This document shows, piece by piece, positions 1-7,441 of a DNA stretch of 21,274 nucleotides. A model generated the notes under the pieces. That model had not been told where the DNA came from, made no database searches, and saw only the letters and a list, made by a program, of their open reading frames with translations. The stretch lies in NCBI GenBank assembly GCA_017965125.1, contig JAGCQO010000082.1:1-21274 (forward strand), in the 5' to 3' direction. Position 1 is the first letter of the stretch. Each line of letters begins with the position of its first letter. The position numbers were made by a program, and so were the translations under genes. This DNA comes from Paludibacteraceae bacterium. GTDB lineage: Bacteria > Bacteroidota > Bacteroidia > Bacteroidales > Paludibacteraceae.

Positions 1-324
1 AAGATGTTTCCTCGCGTTTCGCCTAAGAAGTCGTGGGAAGGACTTGCTGGCGGAGCAGTGATGGCTGTGGTAGCTTCGATCGTGTTCAGCTCATTTACAG
101 ATATCGCGCAATTCTCGACTCCAGTTTGGATAGGTTTGGCGATAGTGATTGTGGCGTTCGGCACCATCGGAGACTTGTGCGAGTCGTTGTTCAAGAGAAC
201 GCTTGGCGTCAAGGATTCTGGAACGATACTTCCGGGCCATGGCGGCATGCTCGACCGTTTTGACAGCGTGTTGTTTGCCACTGTCGGAACATTTATGTAC
301 TTGGGAATAATAACAACAATTTAA
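1..324 (+). CDS. cdsA: Phosphatidate cytidylyltransferase CdsA, C-terminal part
   Basis: CdsA makes CDP-diacylglycerol from phosphatidic acid and CTP in the inner membrane, the branch point for all phospholipids. The 5' end lies outside the window, so only the last 107 codons are seen; the ATG at base 4 is probably an internal Met. The family signature is intact: SLFKR, then KDSG, then LPGHGGMLDRFD, which holds the conserved acidic and His-Gly-Gly residues of the active site. Two hydrophobic segments precede the signature and one follows it, as in the family's C-terminus. psd follows after 23 bases and pssA after that, so the three PE-synthesis enzymes are contiguous. Identification is very secure; the missing N-terminus cannot be assessed. 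Confidence 0.95.
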   Translation, partial: KMFPRVSPKKSWEGLAGGAVMAVVASIVFSSFTDIAQFSTPVWIGLAIVIVAFGTIGDLCESLFKRTLGVKDSGTILPGHGGMLDRFDSVLFATVGTFMYLGIITTI

Positions 325-347
325 TATAAACAAAAACATCATCAAAA

Positions 348-1019
348 ATGCGTAGACTTCGAATACATAAGGAAGGAAGAACAATTATTTTATGCCTTTT
401 GGCACTTCTTTGTATCCTGAACCTTACATTGTGGTGGCAATTCGGTCCAAAGTTGTTCGTGATTGTGGACATTGTAGTTAGTATCGCGGCTTTCGGCTAT
501 TTCTTGTATTTCTTCCGAAGCCCAAGAAGAATCATTTCGGTTTCCGACCCTTCATTGCTCATTGCGCCAGCAGACGGCAAGATCGTGGTTATAGAGGAGA
601 CTGAGGAGAATGAGTTTTTGCACGAGAGAAGAATCCAGGTTTCTATATTCATGTCGCTTATTAGTGTGCACGCCAACTGGTATCCAGTAAAGGGTATTGT
701 GAATTATGTGAAGCACCACAAGGGTCGTCACACAGCGGCTTACCTCCCAAAGTCGAGCGAGGAGAACGAGCATTCGTCAATCGGAATGACAAGCGAGGGA
801 GGCACGAAGATTCTCATCAAGCAGATAGCCGGTGCGCTGGCACAGAGAATCGTGACTTACGCAAAGGAAGGCAAGGCTGTGCACATCAACGAGCAGCTGG
901 GCTTCATCAAGTTCGGTTCGAGAGTTGACATTTTCCTGCCTTTGGATACGGAAATCTATGTTAAGGTAGGCGACAAGACTACTGGAAACGAGACAATTAT
1001 CGCACGTTTGAACGAGTAA
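348..1019 (+). CDS. psd: Phosphatidylserine decarboxylase proenzyme, short form
   Basis: Psd converts phosphatidylserine to phosphatidylethanolamine using a pyruvoyl group made by self-cleavage. The 223-residue length fits the short bacterial/archaeal Psd class rather than the ~300-residue E. coli type. Visible features are two N-terminal hydrophobic segments (about 12-30 and 36-55), FFRSPRR at 55-61, the PADGK motif at 74-78, and the cleavage motif FGSRVD at 189-194. Cleavage is expected between Gly190 and Ser191, Ser191 becoming the pyruvoyl group of the small alpha subunit. GSR in place of LGST is normal in this short class. It sits between cdsA and pssA, completing the pathway. The ATG at 348 is the natural start after a short AT-rich gap. 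Confidence 0.95.
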   Translation: MRRLRIHKEGRTIILCLLALLCILNLTLWWQFGPKLFVIVDIVVSIAAFGYFLYFFRSPRRIISVSDPSLLIAPADGKIVVIEETEENEFLHERRIQVSIFMSLISVHANWYPVKGIVNYVKHHKGRHTAAYLPKSSEENEHSSIGMTSEGGTKILIKQIAGALAQRIVTYAKEGKAVHINEQLGFIKFGSRVDIFLPLDTEIYVKVGDKTTGNETIIARLNE

Positions 1020-1034
1020 AATATAAAACGCATT

Positions 1035-1745
1035 ATGAATGCAATAGTAAGGAACATTCCGAATTCAATAACTTGTTGTAACCTTTTCTCGGGTTGCGTG
1101 GCATGTGTTTTCGCATTCTGGGGAAACTTTGACTATGCGGCGTTTGCTGTCGTGGCGGCTGCAGTGTTCGATTTCTTCGACGGTTTCGCTGCAAGAGGGC
1201 TGAAGGCTTATTCGCCGTTGGGCAAGGAGTTGGATTCGCTTGCGGACGACGTCAGCTTCGGCGTGGCTCCTTCGGTGGCTGTTTACAGCTATTTGGATGG
1301 CTGCTCGGTGCTGTCGGAGTATTCGTTTGTTCCTTTCCTGGCGTTCTTCATCGCGGTTTTCTCCGCGTTGCGTTTGGCCAAGTTCAATATAGATGAGCGC
1401 CAGACATCTTCGTTCATCGGACTGCCAACGCCGGCAAATGCGTTGTTCTGGGTGTTCGTTATCTCAACGTTGAATCATTACAACCTGAAGCTGGGTGTCA
1501 GCGGAGTTGTGACGATGCTTATCGTTGTGGCGCTGTTCTGCTACTTGATGGTGTCGCCGCTGCCGATGTTCTCGCTTAAGTTCCATGATTTCTCATTGTC
1601 GAACAACAAGCTCAGATACTTGTTCCTCGCGGTGAGCGCCGTTTTCATCATAATATTCAAAATGGCTTCTTTCCCTGTTATTATATTATTCTACATCGTC
1701 CTTTCTGTGATAGACGATTTGGCAAAAAGAAGCGTTAGAAAGTAA
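1035..1745 (+). CDS. pssA: CDP-diacylglycerol-serine O-phosphatidyltransferase
   Basis: This integral membrane CDP-alcohol phosphatidyltransferase joins serine to CDP-diacylglycerol, making the phosphatidylserine that Psd decarboxylates. The CDP-alcohol signature is complete: Asp46, Asp49-Gly50, Ala53-Arg54, Gly63, Asp67 and Asp71, exactly the D-x2-DG-x2-AR-x8-G-x3-D-x3-D spacing that binds the metal ions and CDP. The remainder is mostly hydrophobic helices with a basic C-terminus. The substrate is assigned as serine rather than glycerol phosphate because psd is the upstream neighbour and because the N-terminus (IPNSITCCNLFSG) resembles the PssA subfamily. The stop is 4 bases before the next ATG, so it is probably co-transcribed with the lipoprotein gene that follows. 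Confidence 0.94.
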   Translation: MNAIVRNIPNSITCCNLFSGCVACVFAFWGNFDYAAFAVVAAAVFDFFDGFAARGLKAYSPLGKELDSLADDVSFGVAPSVAVYSYLDGCSVLSEYSFVPFLAFFIAVFSALRLAKFNIDERQTSSFIGLPTPANALFWVFVISTLNHYNLKLGVSGVVTMLIVVALFCYLMVSPLPMFSLKFHDFSLSNNKLRYLFLAVSAVFIIIFKMASFPVIILFYIVLSVIDDLAKRSVRK

Positions 1746-1749
1746 GTCA

Positions 1750-2232
1750 ATGAAAGCACGTGTTTTAAGATATCTGTTATTTATCGCCGCGGTTCTTACA
1801 CCGTCCGTTTTCGTCTCGTGCGAGGATGAGTATGAAGACACCAAAGACGCAGGCGAGACATACATTAAGAATGTGGACGAAAGCGACGTTGTCACTCTGA
1901 ACACGGGTCTGAAATACAAAAAATATTTTGAGGAAGATCCTTCATGGCCTTCGGTGCCAGCATTGCCTGGGTTCATAAAGCTCAACTACACGGCGATGTT
2001 TATAAACGGCGACACGCTGTCAAGCGGCACTAACGCCACATTCCTTTACTCCAACATGATAGACGGATGCAAGCAGGCGATAAAGAGAATGAAGGTAGGC
2101 TCAAAATGGAGACTGTGGATACCTTATTACCTTGCTTATGGTTCAGACGGCGTCAATGACGGCACCGTGAAGGTTGACCCATACACCGCCTTGATATATG
2201 ACATTGAGCTAATAGGAGTTACTGCAAATTAA
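1750..2232 (+). CDS. FKBP-like lipoprotein, probably a divergent peptidyl-prolyl isomerase
   Basis: A 160-residue secreted lipoprotein: the signal peptide ends in a lipobox-like FVSC with Cys24 as the lipidation site, followed by an acidic linker (EDEYEDTKD). Residues about 75-157 resemble the FKBP fold: LNYTAMFINGDTL, then MIDGCKQAIKRMKVGSKWRL, then YLAYG, and a final ALIYDIELIGV strand. Compared with human FKBP12 by eye, Tyr82 of the active site is kept (Tyr130), but Phe36, Asp37 and Trp59 appear to be Leu90, Ser91 and Cys107. The protein may therefore be a weak isomerase or a chaperone-like binding module. It follows pssA by 4 bases and precedes an outer-membrane barrel, which fits a periplasm-facing role in envelope protein folding. 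The fold is fairly sure, the activity is not. Confidence 0.82.
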   Translation: MKARVLRYLLFIAAVLTPSVFVSCEDEYEDTKDAGETYIKNVDESDVVTLNTGLKYKKYFEEDPSWPSVPALPGFIKLNYTAMFINGDTLSSGTNATFLYSNMIDGCKQAIKRMKVGSKWRLWIPYYLAYGSDGVNDGTVKVDPYTALIYDIELIGVTAN

Positions 2233-2243
2233 TCAGCCCCAAG

Positions 2244-3023
2244 ATGAAGCAAATAGCAATAAGACTGTTTTTCACGATACTTTTCATAAGCTCCGCCAAC
2301 TTATATGCGCAAAGAATAGGTTTGGACGGAAGCTATGTGGCAGACTTTTTGGCACAGAAGGAAGGCAAGCAATCGAAGACCAACCATCTGAACGGATGGA
2401 ATGTCGAGTTCAGATATGAGCAGTTCGTCAAGGATTCGTCAAACCTTTCTGTGGGTTTCGGCATAGGCTGGGAGTACCGCGGCAACAGATACGGCGTGGA
2501 GTGGTATGAGCCATACACGACATGCACACGATTCATGCACTATCTTTATGTGCCGGTCGATGTGAATTACTATGTGCCGCTTGACAAAAAGAAGAAACTG
2601 AAGTTCTTTGTTTATGGCGGTCCGAGACTGAATGTCGGTCTGATGGGCGACTACGGCAACCATTATTATATGGCGACGCGTGACTATAAGCTCAGAAATC
2701 CGTTCGGCTCGTCATTCGCCGGCGACAGCATGCACCGCTTCGACTTCTCAATTGGCGTGGGTGTCGGCATCGAGTTTTACGGCGCGTTCATGAGAGTCGG
2801 CTATGACTTCCCTGTGACTAATTCCTCAGGCACCGACAAGCCTTCGGACATTTATCAACATAACCTAAGAGTGACTCTCGGATATATGCTTGACCTCAAG
2901 GCGATAGCGAAGAGGAGAAACAAGCACAGACTGCCGGGGCAGCGTTCCGGATTGAGGCAGATGGCGCTTCCGGAAGAGAAGGCGATGCCGGGCATGAATC
3001 AGGGAGGCATGATGAGACGATAA
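2244..3023 (+). CDS. Outer-membrane beta-barrel protein with a Met-rich tail
   Basis: A 259-residue secreted protein of unknown specific role. The signal peptide (KQIAIRLFF...SSANLYA) is likely cleaved around residue 22. The body alternates short amphipathic strands rich in Tyr, Phe and Gly (for example LSVGFGIGWEYRG, FFVYGGPRLNVGL, FDFSIGVGVGIEFYG, AFMRVGYDFP, LRVTLGYMLD), as in small PorT/OmpA-like beta-barrels of Bacteroidota. The last recognisable strand ends near residue 217. A 42-residue tail follows that is first very basic (KRRNKHR) and then has five Met in its last 20 residues; barrels usually end at the last strand. The gene lies 11 bases after the FKBP-like lipoprotein gene, so the two may act together. 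I cannot name a function. Confidence 0.75.
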   Translation: MKQIAIRLFFTILFISSANLYAQRIGLDGSYVADFLAQKEGKQSKTNHLNGWNVEFRYEQFVKDSSNLSVGFGIGWEYRGNRYGVEWYEPYTTCTRFMHYLYVPVDVNYYVPLDKKKKLKFFVYGGPRLNVGLMGDYGNHYYMATRDYKLRNPFGSSFAGDSMHRFDFSIGVGVGIEFYGAFMRVGYDFPVTNSSGTDKPSDIYQHNLRVTLGYMLDLKAIAKRRNKHRLPGQRSGLRQMALPEEKAMPGMNQGGMMRR

Positions 3024-3058
3024 TCAAGATACATTAACCCCATAAAACACTGCCGTAA

Positions 3059-5635
3059 ATGACGCAGACAGACAAGAAATCGCTCGGCAAAATCGCATTG
3101 CCACACATCGTAGCTGTAGCTATATTTTTCATTATATCATTCGTTTACTTCTCGCCTGTCTTGGATGGAAAGAGCCTTGTGGGCAGTGACACGGAAAGTT
3201 GGATGGGCATGAGCAAGGAGGCTCGTGACTTCAACGCCACACATGAGGAAGGCACGCTTTGGACCAACTCGATGTTCGGTGGAATGCCGACCTATCAAAT
3301 CGCAGGTCCAAGAACGAATGATTTGCTGACCATCGTCGTCGGCGACACGCTGTACAAGCTGCCTCGCGTGGTTTACACACTGTTCCTTTACCTCATCGGA
3401 TTCTACATCCTCATGCTGTGCTTCGACGTGAAGCCATGGCTCAGCCTTGTGCTGGCTCCGGCATTTGCGTTCTGCTCCTACAACCTCATAATCCTTGCGG
3501 CAGGCCACGACACAAAGGCGCTTTCGATAGCCTACATGCCGGCGGTCATAGGCAGCGTGATTTACTCATTCAGGAAGAATCGTTATGTGGGCGCTGTGAT
3601 TACGACGCTTTTCCTTGCGTTGTTCATTAGGGCGAACCACCTTCAGATCGTTTATTACACATTCATCGCGCTGTTGATTTACGGAGTGTCGGAACTCGTG
3701 TTCGCGATAAGAGAGAAGAGGCTGCTTCCGATGTTCGGCACGCTGGGACTGTTGATTGTGTCGGCACTCGTAGCGGTGGGTCTGAATGCGACTAACATCA
3801 TCACGACAAGAGAGTACAGCGAGTACACAATGAGAGGCCACTCCAACGGCTTGACTATCGACAAGAGCAGTCAGACAGAGGGTCTCGACAAGGATTATAT
3901 CACAGGATGGTCTTACGGCATAGGCGAGACGTTCACGCTGCTCATCCCGGACTTCCAGGGAGGCGCTTCGCAGGAATATCTGCCAGCCGACTCAAAGACA
4001 GGTGAGAAACTCAAGGAGCTTGGCGCTGACCCTGAGGCGATACTCAAGAACCAGCCTATGCCGACCTACTGGGGCACTCAGCCATTCACTGCCGGTCCTG
4101 TTTATGCCGGAGCGATAATCTGTTTCTTGGCGCTTCTGGCGATGTTCATCGTGCCTAACAGAGAAAGATGGTGGCTTCTTGCAGTGTTTGTCTTGGGCAT
4201 GATTCTTTCTTGGGGACGAAACTTCCCTGCGCTGACCAACTTCTTCATTGATTACGTTCCGCTCTACAATATGTTCAGAACAGTGTCCATGACGCTTGTC
4301 ATCTCTTGCCTGTCGTTGGCAGTGCTGGCTGGTCTCGGACTGAAATACTGGTTCTGGCCGGTGGAAGGAACAGCGTCGGCCGACGTGAAGTTCCGTCGCA
4401 AGGCATTGTACATATCGGCAGGTGTGACTGGCGGTCTGTGCTTGCTGTTCTGGCTTATTCCTTCCATTGCAGGCGACTTTAAGGCGGACGTCGATGGTTA
4501 TATGGTGCAGAACGGTTATCCGTCATTCTTCCTCGATACGTTGCCAGCCGACAGAAAGGCCATGCTCTCAAGCTCGGCTTTGCGTTCACTCGTGTTCATC
4601 GTCTTGGCATTCGTGGTTCTGCTGTTGTCAAAGACGCAGGACAAGAAGAGCGCAGGCAAGATACCGATGTATGGTGCTTTTGTGGCGCTCGGCGTACTGC
4701 TCCTCATCGACTTGGTGCCTATCGCAAAAAGATACCTGAACAACACAATGTTCAAGAAGCAGCCTAAGATGGACTACTTCCAGCCTTCGAAGGCCGACGA
4801 GATAATAATGGCCGACAAGGCAGAGCACAGAGTTCTGGACTTGACGACAAACGTGTTCAACAGCTCGAAGCCGTCGTATTTCCACCATTCGATAGGCGGC
4901 TACCACGCTGCTAAGCTGCGTCGTTACCAGGAACTCATAAACGTTCACATAGACAAGGAGATAACAGGCATACTCACAACATTCCAGGTAGTGAACTCGG
5001 CAAAGGATATGAATGAGGTGAACTCGATGTTCGCAAACACATTCTCACAGAGCAGAGTGCTGAACATGCTGAACATGAAGTACGTGATTTACAACCCAGA
5101 CCAGGCGCCACTGCAGAACCCTTACGCAAACGGACCAGTGTGGATTGTGAACCAGGCAATAATGACCGAGACGCCAGACGACGAGATGATAGCTCTCGGC
5201 AGGATGGACAACAAGAAGTCGTTGGTCTTCGACAAGGAGTACAAGGACCTTGTGCCAGCGGAATTCATAAACAAGAACGGCGTCGATCTGGCGAACAACT
5301 CAGACTCGACAGCGACAATCGCCCTGACTTCGTATGAGCCAAACCACTTGCAGTACTCATACAAGTCGGTTAAGAAGAGCCTTGCGGTCTTCTCCGAGAT
5401 TTATTACGACAAAGGTTGGAACGCATATATAGACGGCAAACCGGCACCATATTTCCGTGCGAATTATTTGCTGAGGGCGATGAGCCTGCCAGCAGGTGAG
5501 CACAAAGTGGAATTCAAGTTTGAGCCGGAGTCTTACGAGAGAGGCAATCTCATAAGAAACATCTCGACAGTGCTGTTCCTGATTGCGGTCGGCGCGCTTG
5601 CCGTTTATTACTACAGGCGCAAACGCACTGCGTAA
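3059..5635 (+). CDS. YfhO-family polytopic membrane protein
   Basis: An 858-residue inner-membrane protein. About a dozen hydrophobic helices lie between residues 13 and 560, followed by a soluble region of about 270 residues and a last helix near 834-852 ending in a basic tail (YYYRRKRTA). Characteristic family segments are VGSDTESWMGMSKEARDF and NSMFGGMPTYQI in the first extracytoplasmic loop, and DKGWNAYIDGKPAPYFRANY in the distal domain. B. subtilis YfhO takes part in glycosylation of lipoteichoic acid, and the architecture resembles GT-C type glycosyltransferases that use lipid-linked sugars. In this Gram-negative background the acceptor is unknown. It follows the barrel gene by 35 bases and is followed by the methyltransferase-like gene after 18 bases. 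Family assignment is confident, function is inferred. Confidence 0.85.
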   Translation: MTQTDKKSLGKIALPHIVAVAIFFIISFVYFSPVLDGKSLVGSDTESWMGMSKEARDFNATHEEGTLWTNSMFGGMPTYQIAGPRTNDLLTIVVGDTLYKLPRVVYTLFLYLIGFYILMLCFDVKPWLSLVLAPAFAFCSYNLIILAAGHDTKALSIAYMPAVIGSVIYSFRKNRYVGAVITTLFLALFIRANHLQIVYYTFIALLIYGVSELVFAIREKRLLPMFGTLGLLIVSALVAVGLNATNIITTREYSEYTMRGHSNGLTIDKSSQTEGLDKDYITGWSYGIGETFTLLIPDFQGGASQEYLPADSKTGEKLKELGADPEAILKNQPMPTYWGTQPFTAGPVYAGAIICFLALLAMFIVPNRERWWLLAVFVLGMILSWGRNFPALTNFFIDYVPLYNMFRTVSMTLVISCLSLAVLAGLGLKYWFWPVEGTASADVKFRRKALYISAGVTGGLCLLFWLIPSIAGDFKADVDGYMVQNGYPSFFLDTLPADRKAMLSSSALRSLVFIVLAFVVLLLSKTQDKKSAGKIPMYGAFVALGVLLLIDLVPIAKRYLNNTMFKKQPKMDYFQPSKADEIIMADKAEHRVLDLTTNVFNSSKPSYFHHSIGGYHAAKLRRYQELINVHIDKEITGILTTFQVVNSAKDMNEVNSMFANTFSQSRVLNMLNMKYVIYNPDQAPLQNPYANGPVWIVNQAIMTETPDDEMIALGRMDNKKSLVFDKEYKDLVPAEFINKNGVDLANNSDSTATIALTSYEPNHLQYSYKSVKKSLAVFSEIYYDKGWNAYIDGKPAPYFRANYLLRAMSLPAGEHKVEFKFEPESYERGNLIRNISTVLFLIAVGALAVYYYRRKRTA

Positions 5636-5653
5636 CACAAAAAGGAAACGCTT

Positions 5654-6214
5654 ATGGATATAGCTCCTAAGATATTGAAATGGCGACAGAAGTTAGTGCT
5701 TGAGGAGACTCATTCGTCTTCTCACTGGTTGTTGGATTATGTCAGCGGCGAAGGCGATTTCAGCGTCGCCATGATGGATGTCCATTGGTCGGTGAAGGGC
5801 ATTGAGTCGGACAAGCAGAAGATGGAGAAGGCCAAGCGCAGATACGGTGTTTCGGTCATTCTTCCCGGCGAGACGACAAAGCTGGACGAGCTGTCTTTCG
5901 GCGCGGTCACGGCTTGGAGCGGACTGCCGGAGCAAGGCTATTTGCCGCCAAAAGACGCGTTGGAGTTGTTCCACAAGGTTTTGGTTGAGAACGGGTCGTT
6001 GTATGTGGCGTTCCCATCGGCGGAGTTCGGCGTGGAGGAGGTCAGGAAGCTCGCAAACGAGGCAGGTTTCGGCATCGACAGCATCTTCCCTCAGCCAGAG
6101 GACGGACTGTTCTCGTGTTTCAAGAACATGAGCGCAAAGAAGCACCCGGAGTCGGCGAAGATAATCGTGTATCACATGAAGAAACTGGATACGCTTAATT
6201 TCCATGTCTTCTGA
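5654..6214 (+). CDS. Class I methyltransferase-fold protein, degenerate SAM motif
   Basis: A 186-residue cytoplasmic protein. Its layout fits a class I SAM-dependent methyltransferase: a first strand and loop (LLDYVSGEGDFSVAM), an acidic end to the second strand (GIESD), a middle strand ending at VTAWSGLP, and a late strand (NGSLYVAFPS) followed by a helix. The usual DxGxGxG glycine loop is reduced to SGEG, and there is no clear target-type motif (such as NPPY). It may be a methyltransferase with altered cofactor binding or a non-enzymatic relative. A GGAAACG stretch 6 bases before the ATG serves as a plausible ribosome site. It is the last gene before a promoter that starts the ftsX unit. 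The substrate is unknown. Confidence 0.65.
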   Translation: MDIAPKILKWRQKLVLEETHSSSHWLLDYVSGEGDFSVAMMDVHWSVKGIESDKQKMEKAKRRYGVSVILPGETTKLDELSFGAVTAWSGLPEQGYLPPKDALELFHKVLVENGSLYVAFPSAEFGVEEVRKLANEAGFGIDSIFPQPEDGLFSCFKNMSAKKHPESAKIIVYHMKKLDTLNFHVF

Positions 6215-6230
6215 CGAATGAAAAATTCGT
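6214..6230 (+). other. Small stem-loop after the methyltransferase-like gene
   Basis: A perfect 6-base inverted repeat (ACGAAT / ATTCGT) with a GAAAA loop begins on the last base of the stop codon. There is no run of T immediately after it, so a classical intrinsic terminator is not demonstrated. It could mark an RNA 3' end. Its right arm overlaps the proposed -33 element of the following promoter. Confidence 0.25.
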
Positions 6231-6256
6231 ACTTTAAACTTTATCTCGTAAATTTG
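6226..6256 (+). promoter_or_regulatory. Bacteroides-type promoter for the ftsX unit
   Basis: TAAATTTG at 6249-6256 matches the -7 box TAnnTTTG of the Bacteroidota primary sigma factor at every fixed position. TTCG at 6226-6229 matches three of four bases of the -33 box TTTG, with a 19-base spacer, inside the usual 19-21 range. Transcription would begin near 6263, giving a leader of about 40 bases before ftsX. This is a motif match only. Confidence 0.6.
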
Positions 6257-6302
6257 AACAATTTTTCTTTTTGATTTCAAAGGGTAAAAAACACTATAAG
6301 TT

Positions 6303-7184
6303 ATGGCAAAACAACCCAAGGTTCGTACCAGCAAATTCTTTAATTCCAATCTCACGACAACTTTAAGCATAGCGATGGTGCTGTTTCTTGTGGGAATAAT
6401 CACTACGCTGACTTTGGTGGCAAAGCAGACCTCAGACTACATAAAGAGCAACATCTCTTTCACGATTGTGCTTGAGGACAGCATCGCCAATCCGGATTTG
6501 CAGGTTTTGCAGAACCGCCTGAAGACCGCGCCTTACGTCAAGTCCACAAAGTTCATCTCGAAGGAAAGAGCCATGAGCGAGTTGTCCGACGAGCTGGGCG
6601 AGATGCCGGAGGACGTCATCGGCTACAATCCGCTTCTTGCGTCTATCGAGGTGAATGCCTCTGCCGAGTATGCCAACGCAGGCAGCATGGACAACATAAA
6701 GAAGGAGCTGTCGGCCTACGACGGCGTTCACGAAGTCATCTATCAGGAAAACATGATGGAGGACGTGAACAAAAACATCAACCTGATTTCATTGTTCTTG
6801 GCCGGAGTGTCGCTGCTGATGCTCATCGTGTCAATCGGACTCATAAACAACACAATCCGCTTGCAGCTTTACTCTAAGCGCTTCACGATAAACACGATGC
6901 GCTTGGTGGGTGCTACAGCGTGGTTCATCAGAAAGCCGTTCCTCGCGAGGAGCCTGTTGAACGGACTGGTTGCCGCATTGCTGTCGTCGGCGTTGCTTGA
7001 GGGACTTTTGTACTATCTGCAGTACTATTACGGCTTCCCGCTGTTCAACCTCGTAGCGCCGCTCAACGTGGCTATAACCGTAGGAGTGATATTTGTCTTG
7101 GGCATCATCATATCATTGTTCTCGTCGATGTTCGCGGTTGGTAAATATCTCCGCATCAAGACAAACGATTTATATTACATCTAA
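6303..7184 (+). CDS. ftsX: Cell division protein FtsX
   Basis: FtsX is the membrane half of the FtsEX complex, which couples ATP hydrolysis at the divisome to activation of cell-wall hydrolases outside. The 293 residues have the family layout: one N-terminal helix (about 18-40), a periplasmic domain (about 45-158) holding the diagnostic GYNPLLASIEV strand (NPLP in most homologues), then three helices near 161-182, 215-238 and 255-280. The loop TINTMRLVGATAWFIRKPF before the third helix is the typical cytoplasmic FtsX/MacB-like coupling segment that contacts FtsE. No ftsE is present in this window. The gene has its own upstream promoter and is followed after 11 bases by the DUF3098 gene. Confidence 0.93.
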   Translation: MAKQPKVRTSKFFNSNLTTTLSIAMVLFLVGIITTLTLVAKQTSDYIKSNISFTIVLEDSIANPDLQVLQNRLKTAPYVKSTKFISKERAMSELSDELGEMPEDVIGYNPLLASIEVNASAEYANAGSMDNIKKELSAYDGVHEVIYQENMMEDVNKNINLISLFLAGVSLLMLIVSIGLINNTIRLQLYSKRFTINTMRLVGATAWFIRKPFLARSLLNGLVAALLSSALLEGLLYYLQYYYGFPLFNLVAPLNVAITVGVIFVLGIIISLFSSMFAVGKYLRIKTNDLYYI

Positions 7185-7195
7185 AAATTCTTATC

Positions 7196-7441
7196 ATGTC
7201 AGATAAAAACAATCACAAGAACTTTCCGGTCAGCAAGAAGAACCTTGTTCTCATGGCAATCTCGTTTGTCATCATAATCATAGGTTTTGTGTTAATGCTC
7301 GGACCGAACTCTGGTCAGGAGTTCAACCCTGATATTTTCTCGTTCAGGAGAATCACTGTAGGTCCAATGGTTTCTCTATTTGGATTTATGTTTATGATTT
7401 TTGCCATCATGTATAAATTTAAAGATAAGGACAACGACTAA
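7196..7441 (+). CDS. DUF3098 small membrane protein
   Basis: An 81-residue protein with a charged N-terminus (SDKNNHKNFPVSKKN), two hydrophobic helices (about 17-35 and 55-72) separated by a loop containing FNPDIFSFRRITVGP, and a charged end (KFKDKDND). This matches the DUF3098 family of Bacteroidota, often encoded between ftsX and uppP as here. Its function is not known. The position suggests a link with division or with undecaprenyl-carrier metabolism, but that is inferred only from context. Its stop codon shares one base with the uppP start (TAATG), a sign of translational coupling. Confidence 0.88.
   Translation: MSDKNNHKNFPVSKKNLVLMAISFVIIIIGFVLMLGPNSGQEFNPDIFSFRRITVGPMVSLFGFMFMIFAIMYKFKDKDND

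Noticed and set aside
5693..6403. Minus-strand open frame of 236 codons
   Set aside because: Antisense to the methyltransferase-like gene, the promoter and the start of ftsX. The translation is Arg, Leu and His rich with no domain.
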